Below, in pieces: positions 1-11,620 of a stretch of DNA of 64,000 nucleotides. The translations under genes were made by a program, and so were the position numbers. Under the pieces are notes generated by a model. The model made no database searches. It saw nothing but the letters and a program-made list of their open reading frames with translations, and had not been told where the DNA came from. The stretch is from Pocillopora verrucosa (lineage: Eukaryota; Cnidaria; Anthozoa; Scleractinia; Pocilloporidae), in contig NC_089324.1 of the NCBI RefSeq assembly GCF_036669915.1, positions 16,992,631-17,056,630 on the forward strand, in the 5' to 3' direction. Within the stretch, counting starts at the first letter, position 1. Each line of letters opens with the position of its first letter.

Positions 1-336
1 ACATGGGTAAATTTTTTTCCTTGCCAAGAAAAACTGTGACCCTCCCCCGGTTGCGAATAAAACAGGTTTGAGCCTCCCCAATTTGCAAAAGATTGACTAA
101 TGACCCTCCCCTCCGAAGCCCCGGCCCACCCCTCCCCCCCAATAAAAAATGTACCGTCCCTTAGAATCTCATGATCCAATGAAATGCTACATTTGTTCTG
201 ATAGACATCATTAACTTATTCTCATTGACAACTCCTGATTTCTTCTTACCTTCAGCATTGCATAAAATAATAGATATCTTATTCAAAATGGCTGATGTTG
301 GAGATATTGATCGTATTTTGGAACACAGTGACGCTG

Positions 337-357
337 ATGATGATGCTGATGATGATT

Positions 358-421
<64 letters not shown>
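337..421 (+). repeat. (GAT)n trinucleotide microsatellite
   Basis: Near-uninterrupted GAT/ATG repeat of more than 25 units. Read in one frame it gives poly-Asp and in another poly-Met, which creates two spurious open frames. Confidence 0.95.
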
Positions 422-422
<1 letters not shown>

Positions 423-1115
423 GGAAATACATCAACACTTTTTCAATCAGAATATATTTCAACTCACATTAAGCAAGAAACAATAAAGTTTCACAAATAA
501 ACGTGTAAAAAATAATGGAAATTATGAATTTAAAAGAGTTTCGTAAAATAAATACCTGCTTTAGAATTTATTTATTTTAAACGAGTGCGTGACACGATAT
601 CGGCAAAGAGCGAGATCGCGTGAGAACTCGTAAGAATGGAGGTGCTTCGTGACAAAAGTCACGCACTTTCGGTTTCAAGCTTGCACAGAATTATGGGCCA
701 GGGGACTGCCCCTTTCGTTTTCACAACGCGCAACTGAGATTCTTCGTTCTCTAGCAAAGGTTTCGACTCTCTCTTCGTACTTTCTCAGTCTTAGTGACTT
801 TTTGTGAAACATTTCTATGATGGATTGAGGAAGCAAGGTCGTAAAGCAGTCAAACGTGCCTTCCATTTCCGCGACAGAGGTAAGAACGCGTGGTTGTTTC
901 AGATTTTTGAATGTAAGGTAAATACTTTTATTTCGCGTTTCTCAGTCAAAATTTTCCCCTTCAAATGCTCCTAATCTGTCCTAATTTTCTCTGATTTCCG
1001 GCAATGATAGACTTTCCTGCTGCTAACTGACGAGGATTGCCAACTTTTATTTGATTCTGGCGTGCATTAATTGTATTGTGTTGCTTGTGAGCTGAGCTTA
1101 CACCAACATGGGCTA

Positions 1116-1248
1116 AACTTCAGAATACCCCGCAACTCATTTCCGCCTCACTTACATGTGTCTGTAGGCTTTGAAGATCGAGGCATAACACAATAGACGC
1201 TATTCTTATTCAATGACATGTAAATGAGTTGCGGGGTATTCTGAAGTT
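1116..1248. repeat. Perfect 27-bp inverted repeat
   Basis: Bases 1116-1142 and 1222-1248 are exact reverse complements (core ATACCCCGCAACTCATTT), separated by about 80 bp. This could be the termini of a very short foldback element or a hairpin. I see no flanking duplication that decides. Confidence 0.8.
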
Positions 1249-2081
1249 GCTCCCGAACATGTTACAACTGTCGAATTCACAAAAATTCTCAGCCAATACC
1301 TGGCATTTACCTCTAAAAAATAGTTAATTTGGGAGAGTTAAAAGGAATCTCTAAATTACCGATTCGATTTAGTGCAAGCGCTGATGATTGAAACACTTTC
1401 AGTTTCGTTTGCGTGTCATGTGAATGTGGAGCATGCACACGAAAGTGTTTTCCGCTAGCTCTCATGTCTGGATTATGTGTTAACTTAAACTGCTCCCGTA
1501 TTTGAGATGCATTCAATCAAAAAGCCATAAACATTTCCAGCGTATTTCATGTGTTTATGTTCAATATTTTATATTTTGAAAGTAATTTTTTCTTTTTGAT
1601 AGACTGCTTAGATTGTCCTTCCAAACTGTACTGCTGTACTGATTTCCTTGTTAAATATTGAGATAAGTTGATTTTTCTTCAAATGTTAGCTGGTGATTTA
1701 ATGGAAGCGTCCTTTCAATGAACTGAATTCCAGTTTTAGGAATCCAATTTATCAACTGGTAATGATTGATTGGTATCTGAGTATAGTTTTACCTTTTGTC
1801 CTCTTTTAATCAATATATGATCAATCAATGATCACATTAAAATTGGTTTAGTTCTGCATGTGGCCGCATGCATCTAAGTATGTGTCTGGTGATGATTTAT
1901 GTTATCACATGGCAAAGTAGGCTTGAAGTAAATAAAAGGTTCTGATTGGTTCTTACTTGGTCAGGATTTTGCCATACACAGCATCCTCGCACCCTACAGA
2001 CAATCACAAAACATGTAAATTCAAAGCAAACTAGTTTAGTCCAAGTGATGTGCATGAAAATTACCTTGCTTTCTTGAGCTG

Positions 2082-2147
2082 TACTGGGGAATATTGGCAC
2101 TATGCCATTTCTTTACTGCTGCAATCTTGGGCCAATATTCCCCAGTA
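2082..2147. repeat. 17-bp inverted repeat (hairpin)
   Basis: TACTGGGGAATATTGGC at 2082-2098 is matched by its exact reverse complement at 2131-2147, leaving a 32-bp loop. Function is unknown. Confidence 0.8.
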
Positions 2148-2729
2148 AAGCCCTGGTGCTTATCTGGGTAATTGGAAGTTAGAAATGGCTTTTGTAAAAA
2201 CTATTTACACTGTACATGTATCTCTGGCTATTTTGAATTTCAGAACAATTGATTTCCTTGTTACTCTTTATTGAATTTATTTGTACATGAAGACAGCTAG
2301 CAAGGATTATTTGATATTCTAAAAACAAGCCATCTTTATTATTAGGAGAATTAAAGTTAGCATCAAAGACAAATCAATTTTGTGCACAAAACAATGTAAA
2401 CATGAAATGAATACAAAAACAATTTGTTAAATATATATATATATATATATATATACTAGTAAATCACAAATGTCAGCACCTGTACCAAATTGAAATCCCT
2501 TTCAAAATACATTAGCATGCATAAATGTATATATTTCACTGTTTTTCCAGCAATAAGTGTAACAGTTGAACAAACACTCACCCATATGAACATGAGTGTC
2601 AGCTCAATTGTTGGAAATTGAATTAAAGAAATATATCTTTATAAGTTTTGACCAGTAATCCCTATTTAAAAATCAGATAATTATTTTTCTTTGGTGTTGT
2701 AAAAGTTGTTTCTTATGAGAAAGGATTCA

Positions 2730-3110
2730 GCATAAACTCTCCCCATGGTGGTCTTATGATTAGTGAGGTGGACTCATGGTCAAGAGGTCTGCATTTGTAG
2801 TGTGGCCTGGCCTGTGCTGGACTCATGGTCAAGAGGCCTGGGTTCCAGTCAAATGTGTTGTGTTCTTGTGCAAAACACTTTACTCTTACAGTGTCTGTCT
2901 CCACCCAGGAGTATAAATGGGTAGCAAAAATTAGTTGGGGAAACCTTATAAAATGCTAGGGGGGTGAAAGGAGGGGGGGGGGGATAATGGTGGAATGGAC
3001 TTGCATCCTGTCCAGGGTTGGGTAGTAATACTCCCAATTGCTTCATGTGAGGAAGCCAGGAGTAATTAAAGCTCAGGTCCTGGATGGGTCACTGTTCAAA
3101 TCCAGATGTG
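2730..3110 (+). mobile_element. Degenerate tRNA-derived SINE
   Basis: A B-box-like GGGTTCCAGTC is followed by the stretch TGTTGTGTTCTTGTGCAAAA and by a stretch on 'stating' header-like text found in widespread animal SINEs (CACCCAGGAGTATAAATGGG). A short internal duplication (ACTCATGGTCAAGAGG twice, near 2772 and 2822) is present. The family assignment is from memory of the motif, not from a search. Confidence 0.6.
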
Positions 3111-4056
3111 ACCTAACTACCTACCACCTCTTAGTTTATCAATAAATGATTTAAATTGCTACTGTTACAAATTATATGAACTTGAAACACACAGATGTTG
3201 ATTTTTGCCCAATTTATTTCAGTCAATTGGGAATGTCTTTTGTAAATCTTGAAATTTATTGTAATGAGAAGTGAATTACTGTTCATTTAAATATTAATGC
3301 TTGTTTGCTTCAGTATATATATATCTTTTGTTCTTTTACTGCTTTAAATATGCTATTAATATTAATTTATTGTGATTTTGTGTCTATGTATTCCTCCCAT
3401 TCTCAGAAGGGAAAAATATTCAGTTTATTTTATTTACGTTCTTGCTCTGAGCCTTTCAATTGGGTAATATGTTGAGCTAAATTTTTACCATTTGCAACCA
3501 TCTTTTTTCCAGGCCAGGATGACTTAAAACAGCAACTTTTTGTAAGAAGCATCCCCTTACAGTTGCTATGGCTAAAGAAAGAAGTCCAATTACGGTTCCA
3601 TCTGAAAATGAAGACTTACCTGACAAAGAAAATGCTCCATTTTTTGATGAGGACACTTTACGAGGTGAGCTAGGTTCAACTTTGGCTTCAGTCACTGTTA
3701 AAACATTTTCTATTCCACCAGTTTCAAGAATGTAAGCAGATGTGGAGAACAATATTAATACACTGCATTATCACTTTAAAGGATATTTGGCCAGTCATGA
3801 CTCTCTTCTATGATTATAATATGTTGCTCATTGACTGAGAGGATCTATGACATATTTATTATTTTCTTTCCTCAAAAAGTTATAATAAGTAAAGACTTTA
3901 TTTGATCATCATACAACATCCATTTTTTAAGTTTGCATCATAAGTACCACCATCATCATCATCTTTCCATTATGCAACAATCAATTGAAAGTTTCAACTT
4001 CCCCCCAAGCAACCAATTTCCAGTAGAGTGCAAGTGTTATATCATTGAATATGGAG

Positions 4057-4275
4057 GTGTTTAACCCTTGACACCCTAACATCAGTATCCATATTCTCCA
4101 TACTATTCTTTGTATGTTTCTTGTGGTACTGAAAAAGAGAAGTCATTTGAAGATCAATGCTTCTTAGGTTGGTGATCATTTCCTTTATTCTCATGAGCTT
4201 AGTGAATGATTCAGCAGTATTACTGTAAGGAGAAGTGAGATGCTGGTCACTCTTAGGGTTTAAAGGATTAAGGTA
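4057..4275. mobile_element. Diverged TTAACCC-type MITE
   Basis: Begins GTTTAACCCTTGACACCC and ends in GGGTTTAAAGGATTAA, with internal similarity to the better-preserved copies at 10625-10845 and 50755-50955. No coding capacity. Confidence 0.55.
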
Positions 4276-4849
4276 GTGTATTGTTTGTGAATGTTTAAGT
4301 CTACCCTCCTCACCCCTCTTGTTTGTATGTTGGATTCCTTTCAAAGGTGTTGTTTACTGTTTGTGTTAAATCTGTAAATACATTACAGGTTGATAGTGAA
4401 CTTTCACTAACAAATGGCTGAGAAGAAAAAAGTCTACAAGGTCTAGATTTTAAAGCTTGGTCTTGAAATTAGTTGAAAGTCAGGTTGCTAATTATTTTTT
4501 TTTTGCATAAAAATTGTGTCGGGCATTTGAACACATTATTGATTTTGCTTGTGGAATAGAAATTTTAGGAAACCTATTTCCAAAAGTTTAAATTCCAAGG
4601 GGTTTGCTTCAAATGGAGTGATGTTAAATTCTCATCATTAGTATTACCACTGTTGTCACCCACATTATTAACATCATTATAAATATTAATCTCATCTTCT
4701 CTATCATTATTCTTATCATTTATATAATAACTATTTTTCTATAAGTAATATATTGCTTCTGGTTTTTATGATTGCAACATTTGGATCTTATTGACTCATT
4801 AACAAGCTATCTAAATGTATTAAAGGTAGTAGACTCTTCTACACTTATA

Positions 4850-5230
4850 GTGGAGCTCGCAGGGCGTAGCCCCATAATTATACAAAATAATAGTAACCCA
4901 TCAAGCTGATAAGATTTGGGTGTACGACTGTACGACCGTACAGAGTGCTACTTTTAACATGCGTGGTCAAATGTACTGTGGGCATGTCAACGCCACGGCT
5001 TTGAGCACTGGGCTCTGAGTTGGATGACCTGGGTTCTAGTTCTGGCCGGGGCAAGGCATTGAGACGTGTGGGGGGAAAAAAAAAATGCGCTCCGCTTTTA
5101 GGCTTGGCTAAATCTATATATTTATATGCCGACTCTCCCTGATTATCAGGGAGTCTCACAGACACAGAATGAGACTCTAATTTTCTTGATTGCACTTTGA
5201 TTGTTTGAAAGTACGGATTACACTTTCTTT

Positions 5231-5264
<34 letters not shown>

Positions 5265-5390
5265 CCACAACAGCAACTGAGTCTGCTTAGTTGAGCTTTC
5301 AACCAAAAAATCTCTCATGAATTTACTGAATGGAGTGTGTCCTGTGAAGGGGGTGGGGGGGGGGGGGACTGCACACATCCTCTAAACTTT
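4850..5390 (+). repeat. SINE-like segment followed by (CAA)n
   Basis: GACCTGGGTTCTAGTTCTGG at about 5026 resembles a Pol III B box in a tRNA-derived repeat. A (CAA/ACA)n tract lies at about 5236-5266 and a G-run at about 5350-5368. A 166-codon minus-strand open frame here is low complexity (poly-Leu from the CAA tract) and is not supported as a gene. Confidence 0.45.
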
Positions 5391-6772
5391 TCAGGGATGG
5401 ATCAAGAAAGTCAGGCAGGTGCAAAAGTGGTCACTGGCACAAGAGGAAAAATCTGCAGATTTTAAATCTCCAGATCTTAGCAGCTTTGTTTATACACTAA
5501 TTAACTACAACCACAGATAATTATTAACTACAAACACAGACTTTGACAAAATTATTTTTATTTTTTCTTTGCAGCCACAGCTGATGTTTATAGGAATGAG
5601 GGTAATGAGGCCTTCAAGAATTTCATCAATGCTATTCATTTTTACACCAAAGGAATTAAAATGAATTGCAATGACAAAGAACTGAAGGCCAAACTGCACA
5701 ACAACAGGGCTATTGCACATTCTAAACTTGGTAAGATGATGAGAGCTTTAATATGCATTCTTTTTCTCTTTTGAAGCTATTGAGTTGTCAGTAGTAGTTT
5801 TCTGAGATGTCTTCTGAGTTTTCTGGTGATTATTTTTGATGCATCCCAGAAAAATATACATCTTATTTAATTGGCCTCTCAAATATACAAAGAAGTAACC
5901 TCTTACCCCAGATATCAGTGAGCATTGCAAGTTTTTCCCCAAAATTATTGTAATGGAGTGGTGGTTGGTTTGCTACATGTATGGCTAATCGGAGATATTT
6001 ATTTTGATAACAGGAAATCACCAGGATTCACTAAGGGGTGCAGAAGCAGCCATTGAGTTAAATCTAACTTTCCTTAAGGCAATTGTGAGAGGTTAGATAT
6101 GTAAGCTGTGCTATAATAGTAATAATAAAAAAGAACTCAACACTCTAAGGTTAACTGAGGAGTTTAATCTTTTCTCAATTAACTTTAATTAAGAGGTTGA
6201 GACCACCCTGATGTACATCTGAATCCAGCTCTTGACTGCTACTTTCCATTAATTATGATGAGAATATTATTTTGAGCTGGATGAAGAACTTGATGGGGAA
6301 TGCAAAGCAAAATTTCAGCACAAGTATTTCAGTTCCTTAAGCTCACTGAGTGAGGTAGTCACAGGTGTCAGATACGTTAAGTCAATATCTAGCTGTTTTA
6401 AAAAGAAGTAAGGATCAGGTCTTATGTAACTCTTTAGGTAAGGAATTATTGGTCCCAATTTAAATGTTCTTAGAAGTTTCAGTTGTCTTAAAAGCTAAAT
6501 AAATGTAACTGAAACCTAGTAAGGCCTGTTTATTCTTTTCCATTCAGTTTTTTTGTTTTGTTTTGTTTTTTTTGTCTTTTTTTCTTCTGGTCTGTAATGA
6601 TTTCAATGGTTTCAGGTTCTTTTCTCAGAATTGAGCTACAGTAATAATATGCTTCTTTATGTTGTTGCCTACAGGAGCCACTGCTTGTGTTGAACTGAAG
6701 AGATTTGTAGAAGCAATCACTTGGTGTGATAAGGGACTAGCTGTATCCTTTGAAGGAATCTTTCATTTTTAA

Positions 6773-7843
6773 CTGTGGGTATAATGGAAAAAGTTTCTAT
6801 AATTTGATGTTTCAAGGGAGAAAATACAAAGAAGGGTATTAATTATGATGGGAACTTGTCAGCTCATATACTTTAAGTGTGTGTGATTAAAAACATAGGA
6901 GAAGTTATTACCTCATGACTTATTAACAAAATTACTCCTTTTAGCCAATTTGACTTAGTTCTACTATCCATGCCAAAAACTGGTACATTAGTTTAAATAA
7001 CCCTTTAATTTCCCAGACCAAATTTGTAATTATCCTTACTGTCAACCATACAATTCTTGTAATTTTAGTACAGAGAATTCAGTATTGCATCAACTAACTA
7101 TTTTCAAATTGATATATTTTTCTTTTCTCTCAACACTTATCTGATTGATTGGTCACTCAGGGGAGTTAAAGGGTTAGAAGACTAATATTCATCCAGTTTA
7201 TACATAGTACTTGGGTAGATGATCTCTCTAAAACAAGCCAGAACAAAAAGCTTGGTAATGTTTACATATCTTATGCAGATTTTCTTGCCTTTGACTTTTT
7301 CCACTACTTAGAGACTCAAAAACTTCCGTTGTGCTTTCCTATGGACAAATAAAAATTTTAAAGACATGTATTTGTGTTGTAGACTAATTTCTTCCACTGC
7401 TGTAAAACATTTGTCTGATGCTAAAGCTATATTAATTTAAAAATTGAGCAAGTGCTGCTCAGTTTTTGGAAACTATGGATTAAATCTAGATATTTTGCTT
7501 TAAATTTTGAGGCTGCACACAGAAAAAACATTTTTTGAAGTGTAGATTTACTTCATAACTGACTTTAAGACTGAATGTTGATAAATCATCTACCTTTCAT
7601 GCAAAGCCCTCCTAATGGGCCATTTCATAGTTGTGTACTTAGTTGCCAAGCCTTTGATTTGGAGTGAGGCTGAAGGTGACCTTTAACGATAGAGACCAGT
7701 GTCTAGAAATGATAATAACAAAGTAGTTTGCTTTGAAAAAGCAACAATGTTTTTATCATAACAAGGTCACCCTTAGTATTGCTCTTGTTCAGAGGCTTGG
7801 GAACCAAGCATGCAAATGTTAAAATGGACTATTACATATCAAT
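6773..7843. other. Non-coding spacer
   Basis: Apart from the MITE at 6996-7176 I see nothing recognisable. It separates the truncated TTC4-like exons from the TPR-peptidase gene. Confidence 0.5.
6996..7176 (-). mobile_element. TTAACCC-type MITE
   Basis: Starts AATAACCCTTTAA and ends TTAAAGGGTTAG, with an inverted relation to the copy at 10625-10845 (shared internal AATTTGTAATT, CAATTCTTGT and TTCTCAACACTTATCTG blocks). Confidence 0.65.
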
Positions 7844-9874
7844 ATGATCAGAAACATTATCTTTTTTGTTTTTTCCACATTTTTAACCTTTAACATAAAA
7901 AAGATTGACAAAAACAACCTGGATCTTAAAATAGCTAAAGAAGTAGGAGACAAGCATGGGGAAGGTAAAGCTTATGGCAATCTTGGCAATGCTTATCGCT
8001 TTCTGGGTGATTTCAAAAAAGCCATAGAGTACCACAACCTACATCTTAAAATAGCTAAAGAAGTAGGAGACAAGCATGGGGGGGGTAATGCTTATGGAAA
8101 TCTTGGTAATGCTTATTACAGTCTGGGTGATATCAAAAAAGCCTTAGAGTACCCCAACCTGAATCTTAAAATAGCTAAAGAAGTAGGAGACAAGCATGAA
8201 ACAAACAACATTGTTGTGATGGCTATGGAGTTTGAAGCCAAGCACAGAGAATGTGTCCGTGTTCTAACATATACAAATAATGACCATGTCAAGGTTAAGT
8301 TGTATGTGTTTTCTGGAAAGTCTGGTATACCTGAAACATTAAAAGCTGCTGCTAAAGATTTCTTTAAGGAGATGGATGTGAAACTTGAGTGGTTCGATCT
8401 TTACAAGGATGCAGATGAAATTCTGAAGATAAGACCTCTTGAGTATTCATTTGGTATGCAGCAGGCATTGAATGACTCTCAAGTGAATGAAATGAACAAA
8501 ATTATATCTGAAAATCTCCATGTTCTTGTCAGGCATCGTAACATAACTGCTGTGCAACCCTCACTTAAAATCACAAATTCTAAGCAGACAGGAATCCCTT
8601 GCATCACATTTTATGTTTTATGTAAAGGTGTCATCCCAGATGGTGAATGTTCCTTCCCACTCACTCTTGGTTCTTACCCAGTGGATGTTGTGGATGGAAT
8701 ATGGTTCAGAACTGATGATCCTTGGCCGCCAAATGAAGCACAGGAAAGAAACGAGGTACTTCGTTTGGGAGCAAGTATTGGTGTGCAAGGAGAGGATGCA
8801 GCCGGGACCTTGGGTGCCATTGTGAAAGATGGTAAAACCTTCTATGCACTTTCCTGTCATCATGTTATGAGACACAGTACAAAGTCAGAGATAATTCATC
8901 CTGCACTGAATGATCATTTGAATTATCTAAATTACCATTTACAGCAGTATGGGTTACGAATAAAGCACATTATTAACCGGGAAAGTTGCCACAGACTGGC
9001 AGACAAGTTCTTATTTAGCCATATTGCAGGGTTGGAAGAATTGTTAAATAAATTTCAAGAGCTAAAAAGGATTAAAGAAAACCACCAACACCATGCAAGG
9101 GTGACAAAGAGAAAATTAGAAGCTTTAGAGCTGCATGAAAGAGCTTTTGAGAAAGGTTTGACACCACCCAGGGTCATAGCAAAATACTCTGTTGGCATCT
9201 CTGGTAATGTGACTTGGAATGATGGTCAACAATACTATGTTGATGCTGCCCTGGCTGAGTTGGCTCCAGAAGAAGTTGATAGTTTAAGACAGAGTCAAAC
9301 AGCTGAAATGATTGGAACAGGAGATCATCCGAGTGGGGAATGTAGTTCAAGACTACAAGCCAGCAGGGAACTGTGCAAGAGTGGCCGAACCACAGGATTC
9401 ACCAATTCTGGTCGTCATGTGCAACCATCAATGTTCCTCAATGCTTCCTTATATGAAGTGAATGCCCAAAATGAGGGTTTGGTCAGTGTGTTGAAACGTG
9501 TCAGACTCTGTCAAAGTTGTAAGGAAAGATCTGGAATTGGAGAGCAATTAGAGTCTACTGCCTCAGATTGTGACTCTTGTAAAATAGACACAGCCTCTCT
9601 GCGTGACAGTCTTTGGTTAAAGAACTGCTTATGTATAGATCATCCGTTTGGTCTTGGTTATGCAAAAGTTTTTGCTACTGAAGGAGATTCTGGAGCAGTA
9701 CTCTTTGAAAGAGATGAAGATAGAAATCTTGAAGCTTTTGGCATTATCTTTGGCGAGCATCGAAATTCATATAAACTTTGTGCTTTAGCCACACCAATGC
9801 AAATTGCTCTTGAAAGCTTATCCAGAAAGATCTCTAAGGACACCAACTTGAGACTGCTTTCAAATTATGAGTAA
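7844..9874 (+). CDS. TPR-fused trypsin-like serine peptidase (copy 1)
   Basis: Open frame of 676 aa. Residues about 25-120 hold two TPRs and a partial third, encoded by a 120-bp tandem repeat (unit starts near 7924, 8044 and 8164). They are of the GNLGNAYxxLGDxKKA type seen in cnidarian TPR arrays. From about residue 122 the protein matches copy 2 (15556-17328) almost residue for residue. The C-terminal half looks like a chymotrypsin-fold peptidase: His340 (LSCHHVM), Asp467 (VDAALAEL) and Ser616 (GDSGA). A pair of CxxC motifs (CQSC, CDSC) between Asp and Ser could bind zinc. The region between TPR and peptidase is unrecognised. The true start is unclear: the first 24 residues are hydrophobic and AT-rich and may be intron, so upstream exons may exist. 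The substrate is unknown. The open frame and conserved triad suggest function. Confidence 0.75.
   Translation: MIRNIIFFVFSTFLTFNIKKIDKNNLDLKIAKEVGDKHGEGKAYGNLGNAYRFLGDFKKAIEYHNLHLKIAKEVGDKHGGGNAYGNLGNAYYSLGDIKKALEYPNLNLKIAKEVGDKHETNNIVVMAMEFEAKHRECVRVLTYTNNDHVKVKLYVFSGKSGIPETLKAAAKDFFKEMDVKLEWFDLYKDADEILKIRPLEYSFGMQQALNDSQVNEMNKIISENLHVLVRHRNITAVQPSLKITNSKQTGIPCITFYVLCKGVIPDGECSFPLTLGSYPVDVVDGIWFRTDDPWPPNEAQERNEVLRLGASIGVQGEDAAGTLGAIVKDGKTFYALSCHHVMRHSTKSEIIHPALNDHLNYLNYHLQQYGLRIKHIINRESCHRLADKFLFSHIAGLEELLNKFQELKRIKENHQHHARVTKRKLEALELHERAFEKGLTPPRVIAKYSVGISGNVTWNDGQQYYVDAALAELAPEEVDSLRQSQTAEMIGTGDHPSGECSSRLQASRELCKSGRTTGFTNSGRHVQPSMFLNASLYEVNAQNEGLVSVLKRVRLCQSCKERSGIGEQLESTASDCDSCKIDTASLRDSLWLKNCLCIDHPFGLGYAKVFATEGDSGAVLFERDEDRNLEAFGIIFGEHRNSYKLCALATPMQIALESLSRKISKDTNLRLLSNYE
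7921..8199 (+). repeat. 120-bp tandem repeats encoding TPRs
   Basis: CTTAAAATAGCTAAAGAAGT recurs with exactly 120-bp spacing, in phase with 40-residue TPR units. The last unit is cut at GACAAGCATG, where peptidase sequence begins. Confidence 0.9.
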
Positions 9875-10403
9875 AAATGAAACTTTTTCGGAGATCTAGT
9901 CGAAATCTCTGAAGATGCTGCATTGAACGATAATTGTTGTATTAATTTTGAACAGATTTTGGGGTAAAGTTGAAATTACAACAACTTTTTTTATAACAAC
10001 TTTATTTAAATAATAACATATAATTTCTTATTATTAAAAAGGGTTATAAAAGGGAGGAGCTTAATCCTCATTGTAAACTATACCCCAAATTTAAATATTT
10101 AATACTATGCAATATACAAAATTATACACACTGAAACATTTTACATACAAGCATTTATCTATATAAATATAAAATCTAAGTAAAGAAGACATATCAAAGA
10201 TAAAAATTCTGTTGAAATGATGAATAATTAAATGATGTATAATACATAGAATAATTCAATTTTGTACTTGTAGGCCTAGTTAAATAATGTTGATTTTAAG
10301 GCTTTCTTAAAAAAGGTCTCTTTCGATGCAGAAATCTCACTGAAATTTGAATCATTGTCTGTGAAACTGATGGTTATTCACTTGTTCTTTTAAAATTGGC
10401 AAT

Positions 10404-10495
10404 TGCTCCAAAAACAAATGAAATATTCCACTCAACAAATGGTTGAGAAAATTTTTAATTGTGTTCCTCTACTGCTTTAAAACTATGAGTGACTA
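10404..10495 (+). pseudogene. Highly decayed HEPN-gene 5' relic
   Basis: Bases from AAAATTGGCAATTGCTCCAA correspond to the start of the HEPN exon (compare 26660) by way of the better-preserved relic at 19085. The initiator is destroyed and several stops are present. It is recognisable only because it lies in the same duplicated flank as the 19085 relic. Confidence 0.55.
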
Positions 10496-10624
10496 AACAC
10501 ATATTGTGAAATGAAAGACTTCAAAAAGAAAATCAAATAATGTCAGTTTGCTCTGTGAAAAGACAAATTGAATTTAGGTCCTTTATGAGGAGTGTCCTTT
10601 AATTAAGAGAGTTATTTGGACAAA

Positions 10625-10845
10625 TTAACCCTTCAACTCCCATGAGTGACCAGGACAGAATTTCTCCTTACAATATCAATGCTATATTAACCAGATAAGT
10701 GATGAGAATAAAGAAAAATATCAATTTGGGGATAAATAGTTGATCCAATACTAAATTCTCTGAACTACCGGTAACATTATAAGTCAGAATTGTATGATTG
10801 AGAGTGAGGAGAATTACAAATTTGATCTGGGAGTTGAAGGGTTAA
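10625..10845. mobile_element. TTAACCC-type MITE with 18-bp perfect TIRs
   Basis: TTAACCCTTCAACTCCCA at the left end is exactly matched by its reverse complement at the right end. The element is 221 bp and non-coding. The TTAA at each end may be the target duplication, as in piggyBac or Kolobok-type elements. It is the cleanest copy of the family in the window. Confidence 0.85.
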
Positions 10846-11410
10846 AAACTGTAGATAATATAATCATAGACATGTGGCCATTAGTTGATGCTTTTGAGCA
10901 ACAATACAAAATAAAGTTTACTTGTGATTAATTATTGTGTTTTAGACTTATTATTGTATTATAGTCATTACTTTTAAGATTTATTATTTTATTTCAGTAG
11001 TTATGATTTTATTCAAGAATTTCTTTGATTTGATTATTTTTACGTAATCTGTATTACTTTGCATATAATTTCTCTCTAAAATATCTTAGATTACCTTGGT
11101 CATCAAAATAAAATGCATCATTGTCCAATTCACTATCACCAATAAAGCTACTACAATAACTATCACTACTATCTGAGTAATCTTCTTGACTATCACACAC
11201 ATAATCATTATCTTGGCTTCTATGATAACTAACTTATCATATGAATATGTTTCTTGAGAATTAATGTATACTAAATATTACATTAGATAAAAATTACTTC
11301 CTAACCTGTAAAATACCCACACAAACATAAAATAGTAGGGTTACCACTATAGGTGCTGTGGATGTTCATTATTTGTCTGGAATATCATTATTTTTTACCT
11401 ATGATGGCTC

Positions 11411-11620
11411 TTAACCCTCTAACTCTCATGAGTGACCAAGATAGAATTTCCTCTTACAATATCAATACAATATCCACCAGATGAAGGATGAGAATAAAGA
11501 AAATTTCAATTTGAGGATAATTAGCTGATCCAATACTAAATTCCCTGAACCAATATTAAAAGAATTGTATGGTTGACAGTAAGGAGAACTACAAATTTGA
11601 TCTGGGAGTTGAAGTGTTAA
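11411..11620. mobile_element. TTAACCC-type MITE
   Basis: Same orientation as the copy at 10625-10845 and about the same length, with shared internal blocks (GATCCAATACTAAATT, CTACAAATTTGATCTGGGAG). Confidence 0.85.

Larger units (their letters stand above)
1..3512. other. Mostly non-coding leader region with simple repeats
   Basis: I see no supported gene here. The stretch holds a GAT microsatellite (about 337-421), two short perfect inverted repeats (1116-1248 and 2082-2147), an AT microsatellite (about 2431-2454) and a SINE-like element (about 2730-3110), each listed separately where useful. A 91-codon open frame over the GAT repeat is mostly poly-Asp and is best explained by the repeat. 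The GC-richer stretch at 600-900 could be a promoter or 5' exon for the TTC4-like exons downstream, because it ends in a good donor-like GTAAG near 880, but no coding sequence supports this. Confidence 0.5.
3513..6772 (+). pseudogene. TTC4: TTC4-like TPR co-chaperone, truncated (four exons)
   Basis: Four exons join in frame with good splice sites: 3513-3664 (open from an ATG at 3568; an in-frame TGA lies just upstream), 5575-5730, 6014-6091 and 6675 to about 6742, or to a TAA at 6770-6772 if the last exon is terminal. The product (about 133-142 aa) contains ADVYRNEGNEAFK, AAIELN, LKAIVRG and AITWCDKGLA, the TPR signature of TTC4, an Hsp90/Hsp70 co-chaperone. The normal N-terminus and the whole C-terminal domain are absent; human TTC4 is close to 390 aa. 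Two residues are also missing in the first TPR loop (EAFKNFINAIH). I read it as a partial or dying duplicate. An expressed short form cannot be excluded, since the frames are open and all junction phases fit. Confidence 0.6.

Noticed and set aside
225-500. 91-aa acidic protein with poly-Asp
   Set aside because: The frame is created by a GAT microsatellite and lacks any other support.
4878-5378. 166-aa minus-strand frame with poly-Leu
   Set aside because: It lies over a SINE-like segment and a CAA tract; composition is low complexity and not protein-like.
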